A DNA stretch of 64,000 nucleotides from Funneliformis mosseae. Taxonomy: Eukaryota; Glomeromycota; Glomeromycetes; Glomerales; Glomeraceae. The stretch lies in the NCBI GenBank assembly GCA_910592005.1, contig CAJVPP010000003.1, forward strand, positions 1 to 64,000, given 5' to 3'. The translations under genes and the position numbers were made by a program. This document shows positions 24,856 to 35,164 of this stretch, one piece after another; position 1 is the first letter of the stretch; each line of letters begins with the position of its first letter. Under the pieces are notes generated by a model that was not told where the DNA came from, made no database searches, and saw only the letters and a program-made list of their open reading frames with translations.

Positions 24856-25059
24856 ATGTATATGCGGAACGAGGTTCGAAATCGTTCTTACGACGACCCA
24901 AGCATTATCTCACCGATTTTCTCTATCGAAACCGAAATTCTTACTACTCAGGACAATCACGTGATTACCACACAACGCATTTGGCGTTGTCAATCAAATC
25001 AATGGAAAATCCAAAAGAAAAATGGTCGTTCCAAGGACGAAGATCTAATGATAGATTGA
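24856..25059 (+). CDS. Possible 67-residue small protein, unrecognised
   Basis: The open frame starts MYMRNEVRNRSYDD and ends GRSKDEDLMID. It has even codon use and no homopolymer padding, which is rare in the surrounding 15 kb. Composition is hydrophilic and Asn/Arg/Gln-rich, with no signal peptide or membrane segment. A longer overlapping frame (24798-25106, 102 codons) exists on the same strand, and I cannot decide between them by eye. This frame was preferred for its codon texture. It could also be an exon of a spliced gene. No function is assigned. Confidence 0.27.
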   Translation: MYMRNEVRNRSYDDPSIISPIFSIETEILTTQDNHVITTQRIWRCQSNQWKIQKKNGRSKDEDLMID

Positions 25060-27930
25060 TCGCTCGCACATTGAAAGGTTCTTTTGTGAACCTACTTCTA
25101 GAATGATTGTAAGGAAGAAAAAGAAAAAGGTAGAAAAGAAAGTTGGATTAGGGATTTCCCGTGGGCTGAACGCATTGTATAAGTTCGAAATCTTGCTTAT
25201 TATTGTCATCGTTCATTATTATCTTTTCCACGCGTTCATGCAAAACGATTTTTTTTTTTTTTTTAAGGTTTCTATTATGCGATGAATGGATGATTGTGAA
25301 TCAATGAATTCCATTGTGGCTAAGAAAAAAAAGAAAGAACATTCTTACATTGTTCGAGTGAGTGAAACCGTTACATTAATCTTTTTTCGCCTTTATCAAA
25401 TTGGATTTTATTGAATTACGTTGATGTTATACAACTTTAAAATCGTATCTATCCTCAAATACATATATAAAATTAATTTATACTTTTGTTTCTTTATTAT
25501 CAACTTCATTATCCTTAATGATTTTCAGCCTCATCAAAGGTGGGTGATCAAATCTTGGCAGATTTGTTCACAGCCGAACCTAGGCGGCTGATATGTGCAT
25601 ATCGTGTACAAAAATCACAAAAATTTCTGTTAAGTTTTTTTTTTTTTTTTTTTTTTCCTTTTAACAATCAAATATGGTATATATCCTTTAAAGAATTTAT
25701 TATGATTATTGTTGTTATTATTCCCTAAACATTTAATAGTTTCTCTGGCATAATCTGATGAGATGAATTAGCCAATGTAACCTAATATCAAACGATATTA
25801 CTTATTGGGCAAAAAGGGTACGAATCCTTTCTTTAAAATTCGTTTTTAATTAGTTAACAAATAATCTACATCAAAGAAAAAGGACGTAAATCGCTAATAA
25901 AACATAAATGAGCAATAAAAACATATTTGATAAAAATATATCGGGAGATATATATAACTATCCGTGTTAAATTCATTGGAACGTCACCATTTTTTTAGTA
26001 ACGCTTGAAAAAAAAAAAAAAAAATTTTTTTGATTTTTGCAAATATTATTGGAACCTTTGCAAATGGGGGAAAACTTCCGGAAAAAAAATCAATTTTACT
26101 TTTTACATGCCAAATATGATATTTAGACCAAAATATGTTCAGATAGCATTAACTCATTTATTTTTCGACAGTTTTCCCTCTTTTCTATTGCAAAAGGTTC
26201 CATTTTGTTGAAAAATAAAATAAAATAAAAATATAAAGAGTCATTTGATTTTAATAACATGATACATTAATGTAATTAATTCTAGCAAAACCATATAATA
26301 TACTAACAAAGGTGACAGTATCCATATTTTTCGTTCATTCAATTATGTTGAAAATTTGCACTTTAGCGAAAAAAAAAAATTTTTTTCTTAAAGTCAAAAT
26401 TTTCATTCATTGGTCTTTTTGTTTTGTTTGTGACCGACATTTCGTCCATTTTTGGTCATCCTTGACCATTTTTGGCCGGCCAAATGGCCTTAAAATTAAA
26501 TTTGCCATTCTTGGTCAAAAGTTTTTGAAATTTATTTTTTTTTAATTAAAGGGTTTTTCCAAAATAGTATTATTGATTGGTAGGATAACAATTTTTGAAT
26601 TAAAATCATATGATGCTCATCTCTGTTTGGCAAATGCATTTCGAGAAAATTATTTCAACCTCTTTATCTTTATCCACTTTTTTTTTCATCAGCTTTGCAA
26701 AGATAGGTTCTCTATGAGTTTATAAGCCGAATTTATTTATTTATTTATTTTTTAAAAGAAGGCTAATTCAAAGTTTTGGAAATTATAAATACAGATTTGC
26801 TTTCATAATTTGTAAATTCTGTTATTACAAAGATTATTATAATATATAATTCGGTTGACATTACCGACGAAATCTTAAAATTAATGAATTAATTCGGCTA
26901 AATTTACCTCGCTATTTCATTTGATAGATACATAATAACTTGGAATATTGCGGTAACGGTGTTATATTTGTAATAAAATTTTTACGACTCGTATTATTCG
27001 CTTTTTGTTGTACATTGTGAATATTCTGAACCAAAAAAAAAAAAAAAAAAAAAAAATACGTATTTGTTTAAGCGAGATACAATGCTCGCAAAAAGTTACA
27101 GCTTTGTTTTTTAAAAAAAATTGATAATTTGTCATTTATCATATTAATCATGTGACCGATTCATGAAAAAAGAGGATTACCAAAAATTACATAAATTATG
27201 TTCAAAATTATGAAAGAGTTGTTATAGTTGTTATACATGCAACGACGTGCATATTTGATGAGAAAAAAAAAAGGGTGTTCTCCTAAAATGATGGATCAAA
27301 AAAAAAAAAAGAAAGTTCAGGCGTTTGTTCTCACTTTGCAGCAACGAATTATGAAATGATTTTACCCAAAGAATGAAAAAATGATCCTGTCGATAAAAAT
27401 AACCTTCATACATTGTACTTGTTAACTCGTTTTGTAGCCTTTAGGAGAATTACAAACCCTTTTTTTTTTTGGATAATGTTATGTCTTGGAAAATACTTTC
27501 ATGTCAGCGCATACAAGCCGCTGCGAGAATAGCACGTATTTCTGGTGCTTGAATCAACCCGCATACAATTATTATGTCAGCTTTCAATCTCATTTAATCT
27601 ATTTTCCTACCCACAATTAATTATCGATCTGCCACATTTCTAAGCTTGCATTCGCCCGTCCATATAGCAAGTCAACTTTATCATAAATTTTAAACCAGAA
27701 ATAGAAAAGTTTATGTACACATGTTCTCAAATAGCAGGTCTAAAAATAAATGGATTTGCCAAAGGTTTTGTGACAGGTAGATGGCGAAAATAAAATAATA
27801 AATAATTATAATAATTTATATTTAAAGTCGTTCAGTATACATGGAATAAAAAAACTTTTTAAGACATTTTTTTATTTCCCTTCGTTTCCTTAGAATTTCA
27901 AACAAGTATTTTTTTATCTTCTAAGCTCTT
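25060..27930. other. Gene-poor intergenic region
   Basis: No convincing gene. Poly(T)/poly(A) tracts lie near 25250, 25636, 26008, 26370, 27034 and 27300. The open frames present are Phe/Lys-rich artefacts of these tracts. A run of ATTT repeats occurs at 26735-26750. A GC-rich palindrome at 26471-26484 is listed separately. Confidence 0.45.
26471..26484. repeat. 14-bp perfect palindrome TTTGGCCGGCCAAA
   Basis: This is a perfect dyad with an eight-base G/C core, preceded by repeated TTTTTGGTCA and TGACCATTTTTGG words (26450-26475). Together these give a small nested dyad cluster. It could be a protein-binding site or the terminal repeat of an unrecognised small element. Nothing else supports either reading. 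Confidence 0.5.
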
Positions 27931-27938
27931 TCCCCGCA

Positions 27939-27945
27939 TATAAAA
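27939..27945 (+). promoter_or_regulatory. TATA box candidate of the 28025 small gene
   Basis: TATAAAA lies in the context CCCCGCATATAAAACGATT, 80 bases ahead of the ATG at 28025. This is a plausible position for a core promoter with a short leader. Confidence 0.45.
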
Positions 27946-28024
27946 CGATTAAATTCTCGCAAGTAAAAACGATCCTATCGGAAATAGAAGTTTTCATAAC
28001 CTTTTCTAAAAAAAAATCGTTCGC

Positions 28025-28195
28025 ATGTTTAGAAATATACGACGTGGTTCTCAACAAGAAAATCAAGATGATCATAATAATCGTCAACGACCTAGAATGA
28101 GGAGGAGACAAGTGATCATGTTACGTAGAATGATGTTTATTACAAGGCAAAGGATGGTTTTAATCTTTGCCGAATTGATTAATTTATATATCTGA
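28025..28195 (+). CDS. Arginine-rich 56-residue small protein
   Basis: This ORF starts MFRNIRRGSQQENQDDHNNR and ends VLIFAELINLYI. The first half is polar (Gln, Asn, Asp, Arg). The middle is strongly basic, with an MRRRQV...LRRMMF...RQR pattern. The last 15 residues are hydrophobic. Codons are well mixed and free of homopolymers. A TATA-like box lies 80 bases upstream and an AATAAA 350 bases downstream, so the unit looks like a complete short transcript. I do not recognise a family. The basic-then-hydrophobic layout could suit a membrane-associated or nucleic-acid-binding peptide, but this is a guess. It may also be part of a longer spliced gene. Confidence 0.42.
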   Translation: MFRNIRRGSQQENQDDHNNRQRPRMRRRQVIMLRRMMFITRQRMVLIFAELINLYI

Positions 28196-28542
28196 ATCGG
28201 TCTTCTTTTAATCGATTCATTTGGAAACTGGATTTTTCCATTTGGATTGATTTATTTAAAGAATATTTTTATTTATATATTACGAAATTTCGATTAGGCC
28301 CTTATTTTATTATTCGGTTTTAAAAAAAAAATTTTCTTTTATACGATTTCATCTGATTCATCGATCATTTATCGTTTTATATCGTTATATTCGCGTTAGT
28401 TTAAGTATATGCGATAGCTTATCGTTTAATAAGTTGTTTCTTTTATATGTTTTATATTTTTTATATGTATATTCTATGATTTCTAAAAATATTACTTTGT
28501 AAGATCACATGTATTTGATGTATGAAAAGTACTTAAATCTGA

Positions 28543-28548
28543 AATAAA
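28543..28548 (+). terminator. Candidate polyadenylation signal of the 28025 gene
   Basis: AATAAA lies in GAAATAAACAAGTCC, following a T/A-rich 3' region with several TTTTATAT words. Position relative to the short ORF is plausible. Confidence 0.35.
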
Positions 28549-28860
28549 CAAGTCCGCTTTTACCTTTACACGTGTATGATATGGCTTGATAGTTCTTTCA
28601 TTAGTATGCACACGAAAATAAAATGAATAAAAAATTAGTCATGTGCCGATTAATTTGCCCAGCCTTTCGCTTTTGCTGCTTAAAACGAAATAAGATAGGC
28701 GAACCTCGTGGATACGTTAGTTTGGTATCGTGTTAGTAACCTCACGTTCAATAGATCTCTGTCATGTAAACATACACAAAACAATATTGTCGACCGCGAT
28801 TATAATGCTTGACCGTGATTTACATGCTGTCGGCTTTATGATTCAATGAAATGATTTATA
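28549..28860. other. Intergenic spacer
   Basis: No gene seen. Composition is mixed. Confidence 0.4.
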
Positions 28861-29044
28861 ATGTCAAGCATTTTGAGAATGTCCCACATTATCCCACCAA
28901 TGTCCAGATCGTGTTCCCAACAATGTCCCAAGACAACACTGGCTACTAACGTATTGGAGGAACTCATTCATTCAAAAGCCGAATTTTATTTTTATAATGA
29001 ACCTGTAACGTTGGATTTGAAGAATAAGAAATTTCGTTTTACGG

Positions 29045-29077
<33 letters not shown>

Positions 29078-29082
29078 TCTAA
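28861..29082 (+). CDS. Possible small protein or exon fragment
   Basis: The frame starts MSSILRMSHIIPPMSRSCSQ and continues through LEELIHSKAEFYFYN and TLDLKNKKFRFT before running into a poly(T)/poly(A) tract. The stretch before the tract has gene-like codon texture. The end encoded by the homopolymer is not credible as protein. It could be a decayed gene or an exon that ends before the T run. No family was recognised and there is no supporting neighbour. Confidence 0.2.
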
Positions 29083-29673
29083 TAATTTCATTTGATTATT
29101 AAAAATGATTTCGACCTTTTTAATTTCTTCCTTTTAATAAAACTTACATGTAAGGTTTAACTGTATATATGCGTACACGACCTTTTGCAATAGAAAACAA
29201 TTAATTGTTACGCTACACGATACACAAAGTTTTCAGTTAAAGACCATTCAGACCATTCGTTATATTATTCTTTTGGGGGAGATTAACTTAAAATGGGATA
29301 CATAAGGTAATGTTATCTCTTTTGATCGAGACTTTTCAAATTTTAACCCGAAATTTTTCTTTTTTGATGTGATTACCATCATAAATCACGTGCAAGGGTG
29401 GGGTTAAAGTTTTTATTTTGTGTATCCCCTTCGCTTATTTGATTGTTACACAGACGTTGTTTGTTACGAAGGTTCATCGATGTATATACCATTTCAACAC
29501 CATCCCGATGCAAACAACATCGAGAATCCGTACGCCACAATAACGTTGAAATTTCTTTTTTTTGAATAAGAAAGTAGAAAGTAAATAAAATAAATAAATT
29601 ATCCAACCAAAGAATTCGTCCAAGGTTGATTTATCATTCAAGTTAATTTATTTAATAAATGCGATCACCCGTG
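29083..29673. other. Intergenic spacer before the gene cluster
   Basis: No accepted gene. A minus-strand frame at 29379-29606 is present but shows no motif. The right end is probably the 3' UTR of the metalloprotease-like gene. Confidence 0.4.
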
Positions 29674-31156
29674 TTATAAGATTAAATTTATAATGGTAAC
29701 AATACATATTATAATGTAAAGTTGAATTGTAAATTTGAAAAATAAAGAATTTGAAACCGGAGCATTAGAACTTATTGTAGATGTCACATCATTATTATTG
29801 GCATCTTGTGGTATTGGTTTAATGAATGGTTGTGGTTTACTTGGATTCGGGTATTCATCGGTAGCATACCTAAATAAAAAAAAGAATAAAATTAATTAAA
29901 AGTTAAATAAATTTACCTTCCTCTTTTTTTTATTTAATTGCTTACCCCATAGACTCCAAAATAGATTTGATTTTAGGACCAATCATTCCACCGGTATAAC
30001 TTTCATTACGTTTGATCAATTCGTCGTGGGTTTTACCAGAAATGGCCTTGGCCATCATCATAAAATCACTCGTGTTAAAATACGTCGCAAAGTCTAGATG
30101 TGATACGGAGGACCCTTCATCATATTTTGCATAAGAAGTTTCTAATATTGCGGAATCCTTGATGTAATCGGTGGTGTCATGAGGTAAGAATCCTAAAGAT
30201 TTGGGAGTCGTTGATAATCTTAACATATCCTGCATTAATCGAAATTCAGGGGTCTTTTCAAATTGTTCATAAGTCATCACCTCCATTACATCTTTTTTTG
30301 CTACAAAAAAATCATGAATTTTTTTGGTATAATTGGAAATAAAAGTCCCATCATCTAATCGAATCATGAATTTATCAAATATGAACTCTTTCACGGTTAT
30401 TGGTTCATCAAATTTTGGAATAACATGCCCATCAGCGCCACTATCAAGTGAAACGACTGCGGGTATTAGACCCAACGGTTGACCGGATGGATCATTCAAG
30501 GGTGACCAAGAGCTCAAAAATCCTAATCCATGAAATAATTCATGAGTTATGACATATGTAAAATCCACATCATTTGCTTTCATTGGCGTTACATCACCAT
30601 CAAAATGATAGGTAAATCTCGAATTGAACATTGCTAATATGTCAAACTCTTCATACATTGGATGCTCTTGAAAATTAAATTGTTTAACCAACGCTTGTGG
30701 GTACAATCTTTCTGACCCGTCAACTTCATCCATTAGTGAATAAAAATTTGTTGGTCCCGCCGCTCCAATAACTTTCGTCTCTCGTATGGAACAATTTGGT
30801 GGTGTTTTACAAAAGTTGAAGAATTGAGCGTTTACTTTTATTTTTGTATTTAATTTTAATACGCTGGAAATTATTTTACCGGCGTTTATAAATGAATTTT
30901 CTGCTTTTTTACATAACTCATCTTGATCAACTAATGCACACGTAAACGTCACTTGAAACATCGATTCGTCGGAAGGTGTCCCTTCTTGATTAAACTTTGG
31001 TGAGTTCCCATCATTTATCTTTTCTTCGATTGTCCATGCTCCGCATTCAACTCGTTTTATTTGACTTAAACTTTTTAACAAATTCGCCGGTTGATAACAT
31101 TCCGCTGAAATTTGTTTTATTAAAGCGAGAACGATTAGAAGCGAGATGAATCTCAT
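29674..31156 (-). CDS. Secreted, probably GPI-anchored HExxH metalloprotease-like protein
   Basis: The model has two exons, 31156-29946 and 29869-29674, joined over a 76-bp intron (GTAAGC...TTTAG), giving 468 residues. Residues 1-18 are a signal peptide (MRFISLLIVLALIKQISA). A zinc-protease motif HELFH lies at 205-209, followed by GLGF. In metzincins the third ligand would be six residues after the second His, but here it is serine, so the exact clan is open. His244 in DGHVIP is a possible alternative ligand. Six or more cysteines in the first 125 residues fit an extracellular protein. The second exon encodes a Pro/Asn/Ser-rich linker and a C-terminal hydrophobic stretch (LFFKFTIQLYIIICIVTIIN) after small residues, typical of a GPI-attachment signal. 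Predicted role: cell-surface or secreted peptidase. Substrate unknown. No protein family could be named with confidence. Confidence 0.75.
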
Positions 31157-31801
31157 GATCTCTCGTTTTTAAAAACAAAAAAAAAATATATATATATATA
31201 TGTATGTATATTTTTTAATTTTTTTTTTATTATTTTTCATCGTACGTTAAATATCTTTTTTTTTTCGTATAACTGCATGTAACTCATTCTTTACCCCTCT
31301 TTGGAACTCGGAGGTCTTTGTTCCGGATGGAGTTACACGACCTTATTGATTGTGATAAATAATTTTTAACGTAACGTATTACAGTTTTCATTGAGGAAAA
31401 AAAATTTCATATATTTCGGAGATTCGTTCGTATATCGTTACACTATACATTTGCGTGAAAACTCAGCTGCGGCGGCAGTTAATTCTCGCGTTCCTCTCAA
31501 AGATTCATGTTATAATAGTAGATGCGTTTAAGGTCAAGACGATTTTTGTCATGAATCTAATCATTTGCCTAGGCATACCAAATGAAAATGTGTTTAGATG
31601 TCCAAGGTAAAAACCGTAACAAAAAATTTTCAATCAGGACAAACGTAACCATCGTGTTACAAAGAAGGTAACCACCGATCCCTATTCTGACCAAAAATGG
31701 TGAAATAAAAAGACATGATAATCCAAATTATTGTTCAAATGGTTCAATTGATTTTTATTTTTAGAAAATTTTTTTTTTTTTTTTTCAATGATCCTTGAAT
31801 A
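31157..31801. other. Intergenic region between the protease-like and oxidoreductase genes
   Basis: It contains the protease-like gene's 5' flank, with a (TA)n run at about 31187-31212 and T-rich tracts, then mixed sequence and the 3' end of the oxidoreductase gene. No additional gene. Confidence 0.5.
31187..31212. repeat. (TA)n microsatellite
   Basis: ATATATATATATATATATGTATGTATATT follows a poly(A) about 30 bases upstream of the protease-like ATG. It could overlap the core promoter. Confidence 0.7.
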
Positions 31802-33194
31802 CTAATTATTATTATTACAATTCAAGATAATCTTTCCAACGGTCCTGTGACTCTCAATCATTTCATGCGCTTGTTGACCATCTTTCAAGTCAAATTCACG
31901 ATCGATAACGGTGACGATTTGTCTTTTCTCTAAATACGGAACCATTTTGGGTAAATCCTTCCCAGATGCTGCAAGTACAAATCTATAACTTCTTTCACCG
32001 AAAAGGTTTCTATTGGCAATCATGGCTAATAACCTTATGACGTCAATGGTTGACGCACTTTCACCATAAGCATCGGGTCCAACGAATGTGAGAAAGTTGC
32101 CTTTTTTCTTTAAAATTGGTATGGACTTAGTATAAAACTCATCCCCTCCAACACAATCAATTACCAAATCAAAACTCTCTTTTTCTTCTTTTAATACTTC
32201 AACGAAATCTTCTTTGGTATAATCAATTATACGGTCTGCTCCCAATTTTTTAATTAATTCTGCATTTTTACCTGAACAAATCGCTGTCACTTGCGCATTA
32301 TTAATATTCTTTGCGATTTGTACTGTATAAGTCCCACAACCTGGTTGATTTTTTTTTTATAAAAGAAGAAGAATAATAATAAGTTGACAACATTCAAGCA
32401 AGATTTGGTTTTTTTTATTTGATTTGATCTTACCACCAGACGCGCCAATTACCAGGATCTTTTTTTGAACTTCCTTGGCTTCTTCACCAATCTTTAAACC
32501 TCCAACAGTAATCAACCCGGTCCACGCCGTTATTCCCGCAACTCCAAATCCTGCAGCCTCTTGATGAGTAATCGTGGCAGGTTTCTTTACAATCCCACCG
32601 TCATTAATGTTTACAATCGTATATCTACCAAAAGGGAACGTAAATTAAACCTTAAATCTAAACGCACATAGAAAATCAAAAATAATTTTATACATACTGC
32701 GCATAGGTACCTCCTCCAAAATACGGATTTTTTTTACCAAAGACTTGGTCTCCGATGTTAAATTCCGTTACCTTGCTTCCCTTAGCGACAACGATTCCCT
32801 AAAAGAAATTTTAAATTTTATCTTTTTTTTTTTAAAAAAAAAAAAAAATAATATATATTCATTTATACTGTATGTGTATTAATTTATTTACGGAAAAATC
32901 GGATCCTATTATCTTAATAACTCCAATGATGTTCGATATTGGGTACAGTCCTTTTCTAAATTTATAATCGACAGGATTAACTCCAGCCGCCATAACTTTT
33001 ATAATCATTTGATATGGTGAATTAATTGTAGGAACTTTCACTTCAACATATTTTAAATTGGACGCGGGACCAAATTCATTTAATTGTAGAGCGTACATCG
33101 TTAACGGAACTTGTAAAAATAAATAAATAAATAAATAAAAATGGATTATCATGGCCTAAATTTATTTTTTTCTTTGTTTCTTACCTTCACCCAT
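31802..33194 (-). CDS. MDR-superfamily quinone oxidoreductase-like enzyme (RTN4IP1/QOR type)
   Basis: The five-exon model is 33194-33185, 33109-32892, 32798-32698, 32624-32434 and 32340-31802, all GT-AG, giving 352 residues. The first exon is only 10 bases (ATGGGTGAAG). The N-terminal GroES-like part contains AAGVNPVDYKFRKGLYP and GSDFSGIVVAKGSKV...GDQVFG. The Rossmann part contains the NADPH-binding signature GASGGCGTYTVQIAK (about 170-184), then GADRIIDY, FDLVIDCVGG and the C-terminal AHEMIESHRTVGKIIL. Structural and catalytic zinc cysteines are absent, as in zeta-crystallin/QOR and RTN4IP1 relatives. The enzyme should reduce quinones or enals with NADPH. Its substrate is unknown. Length is normal for the family. 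The thioredoxin gene lies immediately upstream in the same orientation. Confidence 0.9.
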
Positions 33195-33504
33195 TTTTTG
33201 TAATTCTTTTTTTTATAAGGTTATAATATATAGATTTACTAATAATTAATAACTGTGAAATAAAATCCGTCCTTTTATTCATTTTCAAAAGCCCCAAAAG
33301 CCCTATTACGTAATCATCATTATTATACCAATGGGTAAATAAAGTGTAATGATCAATGGGCAATTAACAAAAAAATCTGTATCACATGTGATTAACTTTA
33401 TTTTTTATTGATTGCCAAGAACAAAAATACTGGCTAGTTTGTATTTCAAAAAAAAAAAATTGAAAATCAGATTTCCATAATATGTAACATGGGTTCATCT
33501 ATAT
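33195..33504. other. Spacer between oxidoreductase and thioredoxin genes
   Basis: This 310-bp stretch holds the oxidoreductase promoter and the thioredoxin 3' UTR. No other feature seen. Confidence 0.5.
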
Positions 33505-34039
33505 TTATTGATATTTCTTAACATTATCTTCTAAAAGGGATTTATTGGCACCGACGACATCAGCCTCTGTTATTCTTTGCCCTTCCTTGAAGAACAAGAA
33601 AGTAGGCAAACCTCGAATTTGATATTCTTGCGATATATCCTATTTTTTTTTTTTTTTTTTTTTTTATTCAAAGAGCAAGGAAAGAAAAAAAAAATCAAAG
33701 ACGTGTCTTCGTATACGATAACGTAATCATAACAAGAGAATCGACACTTACTCCGTGATCATCAGAGTTGACCTTAAGAAAATGTACATTTGGGAAATCC
33801 TTTGAAAGCTGTTCAAATACTGGAGCCATCATCCTACAAGGTCCACACCAATCTGCCCAAAAATCTACCACAACCTATTGAACATTTTTCAAGAGAGAGA
33901 GAAAGAAAAAGTTAGTGTTGAATATTATAAAGACCACCTTTTTGTATTTAAAATAAAAAGTAAAATAAAGAATGAGTACCAGTTTTCCTTCTTTGAGATA
34001 CTGATTGAACTCATCCTTATTATTAATTATAATAGGCAT
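33505..34039 (-). CDS. Thioredoxin
   Basis: Three exons (34039-33980, 33874-33752, 33639-33505) with GT-AG introns give 105 residues, the standard thioredoxin length. The redox centre WCGPC is at 29-33 after VVVDFWAD. The cis-proline is at 73 in [12 protein letters not shown]. Asp24 corresponds to the buried aspartate. The protein begins [15 protein letters not shown] with no targeting extension, so a cytosolic disulfide reductase fed by thioredoxin reductase is expected. The ATG at 34039 is the first in frame and gives the normal N-terminus. The gene is divergent from the GTPase gene to the right and in tandem with the oxidoreductase to the left. Confidence 0.96.
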
Positions 34040-35164
34040 ATTTGTAATTTCGTAATAAGGAAAAAAAAAAAAAAAAAAAAATCTGAAAGGTTGGGAAGTT
34101 TTATAAGTTGGTGACCTGTAAAAAAATTTTTATTTTTTTTTGTATTTTTCGTTTGAATGAGAATTTGAGAATTTTTATACAAAAAAAAAAAAAAAAAAAT
34201 TCTTTTGATGACAAATGGTTATTCGGAAATAATTCTAAAATTGGATCAAAGCGAGTGATATACAAAAATTGCGTGATTGATGATTTAAATGACGTATGAG
34301 TTACGTAACTACCAGTCTTCTTTGTCATCAAAGTCCTAAAAAAATGTTAATAATATCACACAACGAGTTAAAAGAGGTCATCAGAAAAAAACCGGCTAAA
34401 AGAACCTTCTCGTGTAGTGAGGAAGGATTGTGCAAAATTTTATGTACCGATATTTTTTTAATCGCGACATTATTTTTATATTGGCATACGCACTAATTCT
34501 AATATCATGGGGCTATCCGATATTTTAACGCCCTGTTCATTAATGTCTTCGTGTGCCTATATGCTACACTTGGTCACATGATCACTCACTCATACTAAAT
34601 CATACCTTCTGCTTTATGGATTCTTTATCAATTTGTATGCTACTATTCGAAAAGTCTGAGTTTTGGCATGTTCGGTACTTTTTCATTTAAGACGAATCGT
34701 GCAATCTAAACTTGGAATTTTCTCATTCTACTTAAACTACGCCATTCTCAGAATTGTTTTTTGATCATATGATTAAAATTCTCCCCAAGTGTATTAGTGT
34801 GAAAAAAAATAATGTTTGCGCACATGATTTTCCTGCTTAGTGCTACACAAGTGAGAAAAACAACGAGACCCGCATAATCAATTGAAAAAAATAACATTAT
34901 CTTATCCTTTGATTCACTTAATTGTAATTGATATTCCATGATACTAACCATTTATTTCATTTATTAAAACAAAATAAGCAAAAATGGTACGAAAGCTTGT
35001 TTTTTAAATGTCCCGGAGGAAAAAAAATTGAAAATATGAGGAAATTTTAATTTTGTGAAAAGCATTATAAATTTGATGATAAAGTAATCGAATCTTTTTT
35101 TCTTAAATTTTTTTCCTCTCCACATCTCTTTCTTCATAAATAAAATAAAAAATTGCCTATAATT
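34040..35164. other. Divergent intergenic region, thioredoxin and GTPase genes
   Basis: About 1.1 kb holds both 5' flanks. It has poly(A)/poly(T) tracts near 34063 and 34182 and better mixed sequence at 34.35-34.9 kb. Short frames here (for example 34296-34496 plus) are not convincing. No RNA gene was recognised. Confidence 0.45.

Noticed and set aside
24865..24895. GAACGAGGTTCGAAATCGTTC, resembling a tRNA T-arm and B box
   Set aside because: The T-stem closing pair is not G-C, there is no A box or acceptor stem at a suitable distance, and the preceding sequence is simple TATG repeat.
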